DNA of 64,000 bases, from positions 1 through 64,000 of the forward strand of contig NZ_NSGJ01000022.1 in NCBI RefSeq assembly GCF_002286775.1, in the 5' to 3' direction. This DNA comes from Myroides sp. N17-2 (GTDB lineage Bacteria; Bacteroidota; Bacteroidia; Flavobacteriales; Flavobacteriaceae). Position 1 is the stretch's first letter; every line of letters begins with the position of its first letter. Under the pieces are notes generated by a model. The model made no database searches and had not been told where the DNA came from. It saw nothing but the letters and a program-made list of their open reading frames with translations. Both the position numbers and the translations under genes were made by a program. Shown here piece by piece: positions 50,654 through 59,010 of this stretch.

Positions 50654-50895
50654 AAACAAGTTGATTAAGTGTTTGGTTTTTGCCTTATTCTGAAAAAACT
50701 GATAGTACATTTTGCGTATGTTTATTAATGTTTTGTTATAATTATGACAATCCTTGTCGGATCAAAATGTTGATTAGTTAATGTTGTTGTATCTTTGCAG
50801 GGACAAATTAGATAAAAGTTTAATAAATGGGGTGTTTTGGAGTTAAATTAATACTAAAATAGGTTAGAGAATTCTTTTAGCAAGTAAGTTGGATT

Positions 50896-50903
50896 TATCT
50901 TTG
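50896..50903 (+). promoter_or_regulatory. -7 promoter element for the 50924 lipoprotein
   Basis: TATCTTTG matches the consensus and ends 20 bases before the ATG at 50924, supporting that start codon. Confidence 0.5.
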
Positions 50904-50923
50904 TACACTGTAAATTTGAAAAT

Positions 50924-51709
50924 ATGATATTGGCATTAACTGTTTCATTGTTTCCTTCATGTGGAGTAGATCAAGTGAAAGAAAAGGGCTTTAGAGAAGC
51001 AAGTAATAAACAAATTGATTTATTGAGTAAAAATGATTTGGATGGTACTTTCTTTAAGGCTGTGGCTCAGGATTCACCACAAGTTGTTTCTGTAGGGAAA
51101 AAGGGAATTGTTTATTCTAGCACTAAACCGAATCAGAAGATTATCTTTCCTTTCGTAGAACCATTAGTAGATGGTGAGTGCAGAATTTATAAATCTCGTA
51201 CTAAACATGAAGAAATAGAAGTCGTGATATATGAAGATGAAACAGCAAAAGACTTTGCTGATGGAAGATTTGATCATTCAGTAGCAGTAAGATTAATACG
51301 CAATCAAGATAGTGAAGTAGAGGAAGTAATTGATTTTGCTTGTTTTGGACATTATTTATATACAGATAAATTATCAGGTAACTGGATCTTTCAGTCTTAT
51401 GAAGAAAAGAGAGTAGAAGAGCTAGGTATTAATCAGATTCCTATGATCTGTATTGATATTAATACAAGAAGTTTCTCTGGTAGTGGAGGTAATCACATGA
51501 TCTATGGTGATGTTAGATGTGAAGGAGATAGTATCTTCTTTAAAGTAGTATTATCACCTGAGTATGTAACTGATCTGTACCAAAAAGAGAAAGAGTTATT
51601 ATCAGTGTTAGACGGTTGTGATCGTTTTGAATTAAGAGATGACTATTTATATCTATACGAGAATGGAAAGCAGAAGCTAATGTTCTTAAGAGATACTTAT
51701 AATATGTAA
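50924..51709 (+). CDS. Putative lipoprotein with unusually short signal
   Basis: The 261-residue protein begins MILALTVSLFPSC, a 12-residue hydrophobic stretch followed by the lipobox LFPSC. It lacks the N-terminal Lys/Arg that normally starts a signal peptide. No in-frame start exists upstream before a stop codon, and a promoter motif ends 20 bases before the ATG, so the start looks right. The mature protein is soluble, rich in beta strands, with a Cys in a late segment (DVRCEGDSIFF). It resembles orphan flavobacterial lipoproteins without known role. A long, gene-free gap of 270 bases precedes it. Confidence 0.65.
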   Translation: MILALTVSLFPSCGVDQVKEKGFREASNKQIDLLSKNDLDGTFFKAVAQDSPQVVSVGKKGIVYSSTKPNQKIIFPFVEPLVDGECRIYKSRTKHEEIEVVIYEDETAKDFADGRFDHSVAVRLIRNQDSEVEEVIDFACFGHYLYTDKLSGNWIFQSYEEKRVEELGINQIPMICIDINTRSFSGSGGNHMIYGDVRCEGDSIFFKVVLSPEYVTDLYQKEKELLSVLDGCDRFELRDDYLYLYENGKQKLMFLRDTYNM

Positions 51710-51725
51710 CTTATTACTATAAACT

Positions 51726-51761
51726 AAAAAAAATGGAAGGTATTAACCTTCCATTTTTTTT
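51726..51761. terminator. Bidirectional terminator overlapping the phoH stop
   Basis: Arms 51726-51741 and 51746-51761 pair perfectly around ATTA (core AATGGAAGGT) and have A8/T8 flanks. The right arm contains the stop and last codons of phoH, which ends at 51743. It serves both the plus-strand lipoprotein gene and phoH. Confidence 0.88.
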
Positions 51762-52729
51762 AGTTCTTCTATTGACATTTTATCAGGTCGTTCTTCGCTG
51801 ATTTTATAAGCTTCGACGATCTTTTTGACTAATCTGTGTCTTACAATATCCTTATCATCTAAGTATATCATCCCGATACCTTCTACATCCTTTAAGATAT
51901 AAAGTGCCTCTTTTAATCCAGAAGATACCTTACGTGGTAAGTCTATCTGTCCAGGATCTCCTGTGATGATAAATTTAGCGTTTTTACCCATACGGGTTAA
52001 GAACATCTTCATTTGTGAGTGCGTTGTATTCTGAGCCTCATCTAGGATAACGAATGCGTTATCTAGTGTACGCCCACGCATAAAAGCAAGAGGAGCTATC
52101 TGTATGGTCCCTTTGAGAATATAATCATCTAGCGTCTGCGGAGGTAGCATATCTCTTAATGCATCATAAAGTGGCTGCATATAAGGATCTAACTTCTCTT
52201 TCATATCACCTGGTAAAAAACCTAAGTTCTCTCCAGCTTCTACAGCAGGTCTAGTTAAGATAATCTTCTTTACCTCTTTGTTTTTAAGTGCTCGAACAGC
52301 TAATGCTACTCCAGTGTAAGTCTTCCCTGTACCCGCAGGCCCTATGGCAAAGACCATATCATTCTTCTCTACATACTTCACGAGTTTCTGTTGATTCGGT
52401 GTGATCGCTTTGATCATTTTACCCGATACGCCATGTACTAGGATATCATCTGTAGGAAGTGAGGCAGGTGCGCTATCTAAGACTAGTCTCTCTATGATAT
52501 TCTCGTCGATGCGATTATATCTAGTAAAGTACTTGAGAAGGCGGTCAAAGCTTTTCTCAAACTCGTCTAAAATCTCTGGATCACCATAAACTTTAAGTAA
52601 AGTTCCCCTCGCCACAATTTTAATCTTCGGATATAACTTCTTAAGTATATCTAAATGAGTGTCTTGTGGACCCCAAAAATCTTTAGGGCTAAAATCTGTT
52701 AATTCTATTATCCTTTCGTTCAATACCAA
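51743..52729 (-). CDS. PhoH-family ATPase
   Basis: The 328-residue protein has the PhoH core: an N-terminal KH-like region (about 20-95), Walker A FAIGPAGTGKTYTG (about 135-148), VILTRPAVEAGENLGFLPGD, Walker B FVILDEAQNTTHSQMK, and the C-terminal DKDIVRHRLVKKIVEAY. These proteins are ATPases linked to RNA processing with an adjacent ybeY in many bacteria; ybeY is not visible here. It is divergent from the SAM hydroxide adenosyltransferase gene, sharing a 90-bp promoter region. A terminator overlaps its stop codon. Confidence 0.93.
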   Translation of the reverse strand: MVLNERIIELTDFSPKDFWGPQDTHLDILKKLYPKIKIVARGTLLKVYGDPEILDEFEKSFDRLLKYFTRYNRIDENIIERLVLDSAPASLPTDDILVHGVSGKMIKAITPNQQKLVKYVEKNDMVFAIGPAGTGKTYTGVALAVRALKNKEVKKIILTRPAVEAGENLGFLPGDMKEKLDPYMQPLYDALRDMLPPQTLDDYILKGTIQIAPLAFMRGRTLDNAFVILDEAQNTTHSQMKMFLTRMGKNAKFIITGDPGQIDLPRKVSSGLKEALYILKDVEGIGMIYLDDKDIVRHRLVKKIVEAYKISEERPDKMSIEELKKMEG

Positions 52730-52753
52730 TGGAGTTAATTAAAAAAAATAATC

Positions 52754-52761
52754 TAATTTTG
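52754..52761 (+). promoter_or_regulatory. -7 promoter element for the gliding-motility operon
   Basis: TAATTTTG (TAnnTTTG), 58 bases before the ATG at 52819. Confidence 0.45.
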
Positions 52762-52767
52762 TATATT

Positions 52768-52775
52768 CAAATCTA
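52768..52775 (-). promoter_or_regulatory. -7 promoter element for phoH
   Basis: The minus strand reads TAGATTTG (TAnnTTTG), 39 bases before the phoH ATG. The two divergent -7 motifs are separated by only 6 bases. Confidence 0.45.
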
Positions 52776-52818
52776 CTATAAAAAAATCATTTTTCTTAAA
52801 ATATATTGAAAAATAATA

Positions 52819-53658
52819 ATGCAAAGAATAATTACACTAACAACAGATTTTGGATATAGAGACCATTATGTAGGGGCTTTAAAGGGAAAGATATATTCCA
52901 ATATCAGTGGCTGTAATATAGTTGATATCACACACGAAATAAGTAAATATAACACTGAGGATGCTGGATTCGTTATCGGAGCAGCTTATAACCAATTTCC
53001 TCAAGGTACAATACATATCATAGCAGTCGATGCTTCTGTAACGGATTATACAAAAGCAATCTGCGTAGAATATGATGGTCATTATTTTATCACCGCTGAT
53101 AACGGGATAGTAAGCATCATCTTAGGAGAAGAAAGTTTCGATAAGGCGGTTCACATCAAGCACGATGGAATGATGAAGTCAAATGACATATTTGTGTATT
53201 GTGCATATCAATTATTAGAAGGTCGCAGATTAGAAGAGATAGGGGATTCACTAGAGTCTATCTATAACCCAAGCCGCTTAGCAATGAGCGTTTCTCTATT
53301 GCCAAATAAAATTACAGGAAAAGTTATATACGAAGATTCTTATGGGAATCTAGTGACTAATATACACCGAAGTGACTATGATGTAGTCTCTAATGGAAAT
53401 ACTAAATATGCTATTCGATTTAAGGATTACCGTATCTCGCGTATCAGTAATCACTTCGCCGATTTTAAAACCAACGATATCGCTACCTTAAAGGAACGCG
53501 CTGGGGAACTAGTGGCTGTCTTTAATGATGTTGATTTGTTGACGATTGGCTTGTTTTACTCTAGGCCAGATTCTCCAGGAGGTACACCTCGTCAGCTGAT
53601 GAATCTGAACTTAAATGATACAATCGTGGTCGAATTTGATCCTGAAGCACAATATTAA
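52819..53658 (+). CDS. SAM hydroxide adenosyltransferase (DUF62 family)
   Basis: The 279-residue protein has the family start ITLTTDFGYRDHYVGALKGKI, with the D of the TTDFG motif as active-site residue. Further conserved parts are DITHEISKYNTEDAGFVIGA, FITADNGIVS, EDSYGNLVTNI and a C-terminal half without fluorinase-type insertion. Such enzymes hydrolyse SAM to adenosine and methionine. It is the first gene of a plus-strand run leading to gldF and gldG, an arrangement I recall in many Flavobacteria. The physiological reason for this clustering is unknown. Confidence 0.92.
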   Translation: MQRIITLTTDFGYRDHYVGALKGKIYSNISGCNIVDITHEISKYNTEDAGFVIGAAYNQFPQGTIHIIAVDASVTDYTKAICVEYDGHYFITADNGIVSIILGEESFDKAVHIKHDGMMKSNDIFVYCAYQLLEGRRLEEIGDSLESIYNPSRLAMSVSLLPNKITGKVIYEDSYGNLVTNIHRSDYDVVSNGNTKYAIRFKDYRISRISNHFADFKTNDIATLKERAGELVAVFNDVDLLTIGLFYSRPDSPGGTPRQLMNLNLNDTIVVEFDPEAQY

Positions 53659-53668
53659 AGCAAAAACT

Positions 53669-53965
53669 ATGTTTATAAGAATTGTAAAGCTAACCTTGCT
53701 TGAAGACAAGGTGGATGATTTTTTAGCGCACTTTGATACCATCAAAGATAAAGTACGTCATTATCCTGGATGTCAATTCTTAGAGGTCTATCGTGATAAA
53801 CAGCATACTAATGTGTTTTTTACGTATAGTTACTGGGAAGATGAGAGTAATCTGGAGGACTATAAGAAATCAGAACTTTTCGGAGAGTTATGGCCTTATA
53901 CCAAAACTTTGTTCAAAGAGAAAGCAGAAGCTTGGAGTGTGGATAAAGTGGTGACACTTAAATAG
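53669..53965 (+). CDS. Antibiotic-biosynthesis-monooxygenase-like (ABM) protein
   Basis: The 98-residue product from MFIRIVKLTLLEDKVDDF is a single dimeric alpha/beta-barrel (ABM/YgiN type). It has characteristic strands FLEVYRDKQHTNVFFTYSYWEDESNLEDYKKS and WPYTKTLFKEKAEAWSVDKV. These small proteins act as monooxygenases or bind haem/quinones. The open frame extends 18 codons upstream to 53615 but overlaps the SAM enzyme gene, so the ATG at 53669 is preferred. It lies 10 bases after that gene and 10 bases before gldF, so it belongs to the same operon. The substrate is unknown. Confidence 0.85.
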   Translation: MFIRIVKLTLLEDKVDDFLAHFDTIKDKVRHYPGCQFLEVYRDKQHTNVFFTYSYWEDESNLEDYKKSELFGELWPYTKTLFKEKAEAWSVDKVVTLK

Positions 53966-53975
53966 TAAATAGTTT

Positions 53976-54692
53976 ATGAAGGCAATCAGTCTTAGAGAAA
54001 TTAAAGCTTTTTTTAGTTCATTAACAGGCTATCTAGTTATAGTCTTGTTCTTAGTGATAAATGGCATTTTGTTGTGGTTTTTAGATGGAGAGTATAATGT
54101 GTTGCAAAGTGGCTTCGCAGACCTATCTCCTTTTTTCTATTTGGCACCGTGGGTGTTGATATTCCTAATCCCAGCAGTAAGTATGAAGAGCTTCTCTGAG
54201 GAGATTAAGAATGGCACGATAGAGCTATTGCTAACTAAGCCGTTATCTGTATGGCAGATCGTATTAGGGAAGTTCATCGGTGTATTTGCTTTAATCTTTA
54301 TCGCTATTATCCCTACCATCGTATATGTGTTTATCCTTAAAGATTTAGTCTTAGAGGGGCAGCATATAGATTATAGTAGTATCATTGGTTCGTTTATAGG
54401 GCTACTATTTCTAGTGGCGTGTTATGTATCTATGGGGATATTCTCTTCTTCGTTGACAGAAAATCAGATTGTAGCTTTTATCACAGGAGTGGCGCTGTGC
54501 CTATTCTTTTCTTTAGGGATAGATGCATTAGCAGGACTATTCGGCGAATGGTTTGAGAAGATCGGTATTCTATATCACTTCAGAAGTATCTCTAAGGGAG
54601 TCATCGATACGAGAGATTTGATTTATTTTGCTTCAATGACTATCTTGTGTCTTGGGCTTACAGTATTCAAAATTAAAACACTGCGCAAATAA
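53976..54692 (+). CDS. gldF: Gliding-motility ABC transporter permease GldF
   Basis: The 238-residue membrane protein has six transmembrane helices and the ABC-2 permease pattern (LREIKAFFSSLTGYLVIVLF; PWVLIFLIPAVSMKSFSEEIKNGTIELLLTKPLSVWQIVLGKF). The tail resembles GldF of Flavobacterium. GldF and GldG form the membrane part of a transporter with ATPase GldA, whose gene is not in this window. The complex is linked to gliding and envelope function, and many non-gliding species keep it. The stop overlaps the gldG start by one base (TAATG, 54690-54694). Confidence 0.93.
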   Translation: MKAISLREIKAFFSSLTGYLVIVLFLVINGILLWFLDGEYNVLQSGFADLSPFFYLAPWVLIFLIPAVSMKSFSEEIKNGTIELLLTKPLSVWQIVLGKFIGVFALIFIAIIPTIVYVFILKDLVLEGQHIDYSSIIGSFIGLLFLVACYVSMGIFSSSLTENQIVAFITGVALCLFFSLGIDALAGLFGEWFEKIGILYHFRSISKGVIDTRDLIYFASMTILCLGLTVFKIKTLRK

Positions 54693-56377
54693 TGAAGAAG
54701 TTTCAAAAAAACGATATTAAGTTACTGATACGTTTACTTGTAGCATTAGTAGTGCTTAATGTTATCGGTACTTTTGTATATAAACGATTTGACTTTACAC
54801 AAGATCACAGATATACTCTTTCTGCTAGTACGGTGGGAATAGTAGATCAGGTGCAGGAGCCAGTGGTGGTAGATGTGTTCTTAAAAGGCAACTTCCCACT
54901 AGAATTTAGACGACTTCAAAATGAGACTAAACAGCTCTTAGAGGAGATACAATCTAGAAATTCGAATATCAAGTTTAGATTTGTCGATCCTAATGAAGAA
55001 GGACCTAATAAGAAAGAAGCAGTAGAGAAGTTATATAATTTTGATCTGAAACCTGTTACGATTACAGTAAGCGATAAGGGCGCTCAGAGTCAACAATTAG
55101 TATTTCCTTGGGCATTAGTGACGCAAGGGGAGAAAGTAGCGAGAGTACAGCTGTTGAAGAATATGATGGGGGCCAATACAGAAGAGAAAGTTGTCTCATC
55201 TGTACAGCACTTAGAATATGCATTTGCTGAGGCAATCAATAAAGTAACGCAAGAGAAATATAAGAAGATCGCTATCCTTAAAGGGAATGGGGAGTTAGAA
55301 GATGGCAATATCGCTGACTTCTTAATGACAGTGAGAGAGTCGTATCATATAGCGCCTTTTACACTTGATTCTGTAGCGAAGGCTCCACAGAAGACTTTAG
55401 AGCAACTAAAAGAATATGACCTAGCGATTATAGCTAAGCCAACTAAACCTTTCTCTGAAGAGCAAATAGGAGTGCTAGATCAGTATGTAATGAATGGTGG
55501 TAAGACACTATGGCTAATCGATCAGGTGCAGGCAGACTTCGACAGTCTTAGACAAGATGGAAGAATGCTAGCGTATCCAAAAGATCAGAGCTTAGGAGGA
55601 TTATTATTTAAGTATGGAGTGCGTATTAATCCAGTGTTGGTTAAAGACGAGATAAGTACTAAGATAAAGCTAGCATCAGGAAGACAGGGGAGTGAGACAG
55701 TGTACACTGATTTCTTATGGAAGTTTGCTCCTTTTGTATATCCAGATTCAGATCATCCTATCGTTAAAAATATAGAAGGAGTGAAGTATGACTTCGCATC
55801 TCCGATAGATACCTTAAAGAATGGTATTAAAAAGACAATCTTAGCGAAGTCATCTAAATACTCAAGTTTAGTAGGTGTGCCGAATGAAATTAGCTTTGAA
55901 GTGATCAACGAACAAGTTACACCTGAGTTCTATGAGGGCAAGGGAAGTTATATCTTAGGAGTGTTATTAGAAGGTAATTTTTCTTCTGTATTTAAGAACC
56001 GTGTGATGCCATTCTCAGTAGAGAAGCCTCTTTCAGAGAGTAAAAGTACGCAGATGATCGTGATATCAGATGGAGATATTATCAGAAACCAGCTAGATGA
56101 GAAAGGAATGCCTTTAGAGCTAGGATATGATAAATGGACTAATATGCTTTATGGAAATAAAGAATTAGTACTAAATTCAGTCAATTATCTACTAGATGAT
56201 ACAGGACTTATTAATTTGAGAACCAAAGAGGTTAAGATCCCAATGCTAGACAAATTAAGAGTAGAGCAGCAGTATACATCTATCCAAATGAAAGTATTGG
56301 TTATCCCAATAGTGCTAGTTGTAATTTTCGGATGTGCATTTATTCTCATCAGAAAACGAAAATTCATTAAAAAGTAA
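54692..56377 (+). CDS. gldG: Gliding-motility-associated protein GldG
   Basis: The 561-residue protein starts MKKFQKNDIKLLIRLLVALVVLNVIG, with a transmembrane helix at about 10-30 and a C-terminal helix at about 535-556 (LVIPIVLVVIFGCAFILI). Between them lies a large periplasmic part of the ABC-2 auxiliary GldG type, with AYAEAINKVTQ-like EYAFAEAINKVT, AILKGNGELEDG and DYDLAIIAKPTKPF-like segments. It is the periplasmic partner of GldF, and the genes overlap by one base. The length is typical. dnaN follows after 81 bases with its own promoter motif. Confidence 0.93.
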   Translation: MKKFQKNDIKLLIRLLVALVVLNVIGTFVYKRFDFTQDHRYTLSASTVGIVDQVQEPVVVDVFLKGNFPLEFRRLQNETKQLLEEIQSRNSNIKFRFVDPNEEGPNKKEAVEKLYNFDLKPVTITVSDKGAQSQQLVFPWALVTQGEKVARVQLLKNMMGANTEEKVVSSVQHLEYAFAEAINKVTQEKYKKIAILKGNGELEDGNIADFLMTVRESYHIAPFTLDSVAKAPQKTLEQLKEYDLAIIAKPTKPFSEEQIGVLDQYVMNGGKTLWLIDQVQADFDSLRQDGRMLAYPKDQSLGGLLFKYGVRINPVLVKDEISTKIKLASGRQGSETVYTDFLWKFAPFVYPDSDHPIVKNIEGVKYDFASPIDTLKNGIKKTILAKSSKYSSLVGVPNEISFEVINEQVTPEFYEGKGSYILGVLLEGNFSSVFKNRVMPFSVEKPLSESKSTQMIVISDGDIIRNQLDEKGMPLELGYDKWTNMLYGNKELVLNSVNYLLDDTGLINLRTKEVKIPMLDKLRVEQQYTSIQMKVLVIPIVLVVIFGCAFILIRKRKFIKK

Positions 56378-56411
56378 AGTGATATTTCTTTTATTATTGG
56401 TAATAATCGGA

Positions 56412-56419
56412 TATATTTG
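56412..56419 (+). promoter_or_regulatory. -7 promoter element for dnaN
   Basis: TATATTTG matches TAnnTTTG, 40 bases before the dnaN ATG. Confidence 0.55.
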
Positions 56420-56458
56420 TAACTGTAAAAGTATTTTTACATATAAAACAATTATAGT

Positions 56459-57577
56459 ATGAAGTTTATAGTATCGAGTTCTTACTTGTTAAAGCAATTA
56501 CAAGTTCTAGGTAGTGTAATAAACAGTAGTAATACCCTACATATCTTAGATAACTTCTTATTTGAGTTAGATAATAATGTATTAAAGGTATCTGCATCTG
56601 ATTTAGAAACCACAATGTCTGCTACTTTAGAAATTGAATCTACAAGTCAAGGAAGTATAGCTGTTCCAGCAAAGTTATTGTTGGAGACATTAAAGACATT
56701 CCCTGAGCAGCCATTGACTTTTTCAGTTAAGGAAAACAATACGATTGAAATTAGTTCAGACGTAGGTAAATACGTCTTAGCATATGCACAAGGAGATGAG
56801 TTCCCGAAAGCTGAGTCATTAGAAGACCCATCTAAAACGGAAGTTCCTGCAGGAGTATTAGCAACTGCTATCAGCAAAACAATCTTTGCTGCTGGAAATG
56901 ATGATTTACGCCCAGTTATGTCTGGAGTATTCTTTCAGTTCTCTCCATCAGGATTAATCTTCGTAGCTACTGATGCACATAAGTTAGTAAAGTATTCTCG
57001 TACAGATATCGTTTCTTCTAACGAAGCAAGCTTTATTATGCCTAAGAAGCCACTTACTATCCTTAAAGGTATCTTAATGGCTTTAGGAGCAGATGTTAGT
57101 ATCGAGTTTAACGAATCTAATGCGCAGTTCTCTTTTGAGAATTATACATTAACTTGTCGTTTGATCGATGGTAAGTATCCTAATTACGAAGCTGTTATTC
57201 CTAAGGAAAATCCTAATAAGCTTTTAATCAATAGAACACAATTCTTAAGTTCTGTTAGACGTGTGTCTATTTATGCAAATAAAACGACTCACCAAATCAG
57301 ATTAAAAGTTGCAGGTACTGAGCTTAACATTTCTGCTGAGGATATTGATTATTCTAACAAAGCAGATGAGCGTCTAACGTGTGATTACCAAGGAGATGAT
57401 ATGCAAATTGGTTTTAACTCTAGATTCTTATTAGAGATGTTAAACAACTTACAGTCTGATGATATTCTTTTAGAAATGTCTTTACCTAACAGAGCAGGTA
57501 TCTTAACTCCAGTAGATGGATTAGAAGATGGTGAAACTGTAACAATGTTGGTAATGCCTGTAATGCTTAATAGCTAG
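56459..57577 (+). CDS. dnaN: DNA polymerase III beta sliding clamp
   Basis: The 372-residue protein has three clamp domains: domain 1 with MKFIVSSSYLLKQLQVLGSVI and LEIESTSQGSIAVPAKLLLETL, domain 2 with FQFSPSGLIFVATDAHKLVKYS, domain 3 with KLLINRTQFLSSVRRVSIYAN and the C-terminal peptide-binding end EDGETVTMLVMPVML. It forms a ring around DNA and tethers DNA polymerases. It is far from dnaA here, as is common in Bacteroidota. A terminator follows at 57614-57647 and a promoter motif precedes it. Confidence 0.97.
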   Translation: MKFIVSSSYLLKQLQVLGSVINSSNTLHILDNFLFELDNNVLKVSASDLETTMSATLEIESTSQGSIAVPAKLLLETLKTFPEQPLTFSVKENNTIEISSDVGKYVLAYAQGDEFPKAESLEDPSKTEVPAGVLATAISKTIFAAGNDDLRPVMSGVFFQFSPSGLIFVATDAHKLVKYSRTDIVSSNEASFIMPKKPLTILKGILMALGADVSIEFNESNAQFSFENYTLTCRLIDGKYPNYEAVIPKENPNKLLINRTQFLSSVRRVSIYANKTTHQIRLKVAGTELNISAEDIDYSNKADERLTCDYQGDDMQIGFNSRFLLEMLNNLQSDDILLEMSLPNRAGILTPVDGLEDGETVTMLVMPVMLNS

Positions 57578-57613
57578 TAAATAAACGATTAGTTTATAAA
57601 ATAATATATAGAG

Positions 57614-57647
57614 AGCTTCTCTTCATCTCGAAGAGGGGCTTTTTTTT
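57614..57647 (+). terminator. Terminator after dnaN
   Basis: Arms AGCTTCTCTTC (57614-57624) and GAAGAGGGGCT (57630-57640) form an 11-bp stem including two G-U pairs, followed by a run of eight T. Confidence 0.9.
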
Positions 57648-57777
57648 GCTTTCTACTCTAACAGTGTGTTAATTGCTTGGAATTTTACATACTTAGACGT
57701 ATTACAACGAAAGTGTAATAGTATATTGTTCTTTACTTGATGGTATGTGTACTCTTGTGTATAAAGGGAAAGAATAT

Positions 57778-58032
57778 CTACTCTAGTCGATTTAATAAGA
57801 GACTTATCAGATAAGCTATGATTACTAGCGTAATTATAGAGGATATGGTAGTGAATATAAGGGCTATTCTAAAAGAGTTGCCTATATCTGAATGTAAATT
57901 GAGTACTAGATAGTCAAATGCAAGACTATTTAAATAGATCGATATAGATAGTAATAGTAAGTGGATAAGTAGTTTCAATGGTTTATATATAAATGTTAAA
58001 TATATAACCACTAAAAGCATACCATAAAACAA
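57778..58032 (-). CDS. Small hypothetical membrane protein
   Basis: The 84-residue protein consists almost entirely of two or three hydrophobic helices (about 2-17, 23-43 and 58-80) with short polar turns. The start MFYGMLLVVIYLTFIYKPLKL is an inner-membrane helix. It is rich in Ile, Leu, Tyr and Ser, AT-rich in sequence, and has no recognisable family. It stands alone between dnaN and another orphan gene. It could be a spurious AT-rich frame, so confidence is moderate. Confidence 0.4.
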   Translation of the reverse strand: MFYGMLLVVIYLTFIYKPLKLLIHLLLLSISIYLNSLAFDYLVLNLHSDIGNSFRIALIFTTISSIITLVIIAYLISLLLNRLE

Positions 58033-58151
58033 GTATTATCTCAATACAGCTATTCTGGGGACAAATACTTTGAATAGTGTAAGGAATATTTTAACTAATG
58101 GGTATTATTGTTGTTTTGTTGTTGTGAGTTTGGCTAATGGGTAATCAGGGT

Positions 58152-58658
58152 TTAGACTATTGCTTCAGTAGGCGAAGTTACATAAGCGTATTGATCTAAA
58201 CTTACTTTGTTGTGGTTTAGAGTAGGTATCCCTAGTAACTGTTTTAAACCTGTTAGATTCTTCTTGATTTCAGATCGGTCTACTTGTTCCTTGTTTTCTA
58301 AAGAGAAGATCTGTTTAGAGATGATGTCTTGAATTTCGGAAGTCTTGTAGTTTAGAAGCTCCTGTTCATTGATTTGGAATAAGATTTTGATCTTATTTAA
58401 ATCTTGTAAGTGGTCATTCGTTAAATAGTGTACACTGTTAAGGACCTCTAACTTAATATCTACGAATAGATTGATTAACGTCTTTTTGATACTTACTATG
58501 TTTTCTATTTGGTTATTCTCTAGCATCCCGTAAAAACCTATTGAAGTTACGATGTTCTGAGATAAGTAAGAAAGTATTTGGTGTGCTGTGTTTTTACTTT
58601 CTAATTTGTCATTTAATGTAGCAAAGTGATTTTGCAAATCAGATGTGAATACGATCAT
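58152..58658 (-). CDS. Hypothetical helical protein
   Basis: The 168-residue soluble protein is predicted mostly alpha-helical, with repeated Asn/Gln/Lys/Leu helices (LNDKLESKNTAHQILSYLSQ, LNSVHYLTNDHLQDLNKIKI) and a conserved-looking C-terminal tail. No enzyme motif, signal peptide or membrane segment is seen. A long AT-rich gap lies upstream (58659-59010). I do not recognise the family; the codon use looks normal for the genome, so it is probably a real lineage-specific gene. Confidence 0.65.
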   Translation of the reverse strand: MIVFTSDLQNHFATLNDKLESKNTAHQILSYLSQNIVTSIGFYGMLENNQIENIVSIKKTLINLFVDIKLEVLNSVHYLTNDHLQDLNKIKILFQINEQELLNYKTSEIQDIISKQIFSLENKEQVDRSEIKKNLTGLKQLLGIPTLNHNKVSLDQYAYVTSPTEAIV

Positions 58659-58985
58659 AGTTACGTGTTTTTATTTGATTTCTTTTCTTTTGCTAAGATA
58701 GTTATTAATGTTAAAATTAGTGTTTATCTTCTGTTTTTTATAAAATCTTGCGTTATATCGGTTGTATTGTTTTTAATTTGAATTAATAATATTAATTTTG
58801 ATTAATTATTGGTTTTTTTATTAGATAGTATAACTGTTTTTAGTAATAACATATTGCTAATTATGGTCAATATGCGAATATAATGTTGATTTAATATTAA
58901 ATTTATGTTTATTCATCTGTATAAGTGCTTTTAGTCTCATTATGACTGATAATATTTAGTATTTATATGTATCAATTTAATTCTT
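58659..58985. other. AT-rich intergenic region
   Basis: Apart from the promoter motif at its end, I see no gene, hairpin or repeat element here. It contains several AATTAATA-like stretches but no regular period. Confidence 0.45.
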
Positions 58986-58993
58986 TAGTTTTG
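58986..58993 (+). promoter_or_regulatory. -7 promoter element for the LytS/LytTR-type pair
   Basis: TAGTTTTG matches TAnnTTTG, 18 bases before the ATG at 59011. Confidence 0.5.
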
Positions 58994-59010
58994 CTTAAAC
59001 ATTTAAGATA

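Noticed and set aside
53615-53668. Upstream extension of the ABM-like monooxygenase
   Set aside because: It overlaps the end of the SAM enzyme gene, and the beta strand typical of the family begins at MFIRIVKL.
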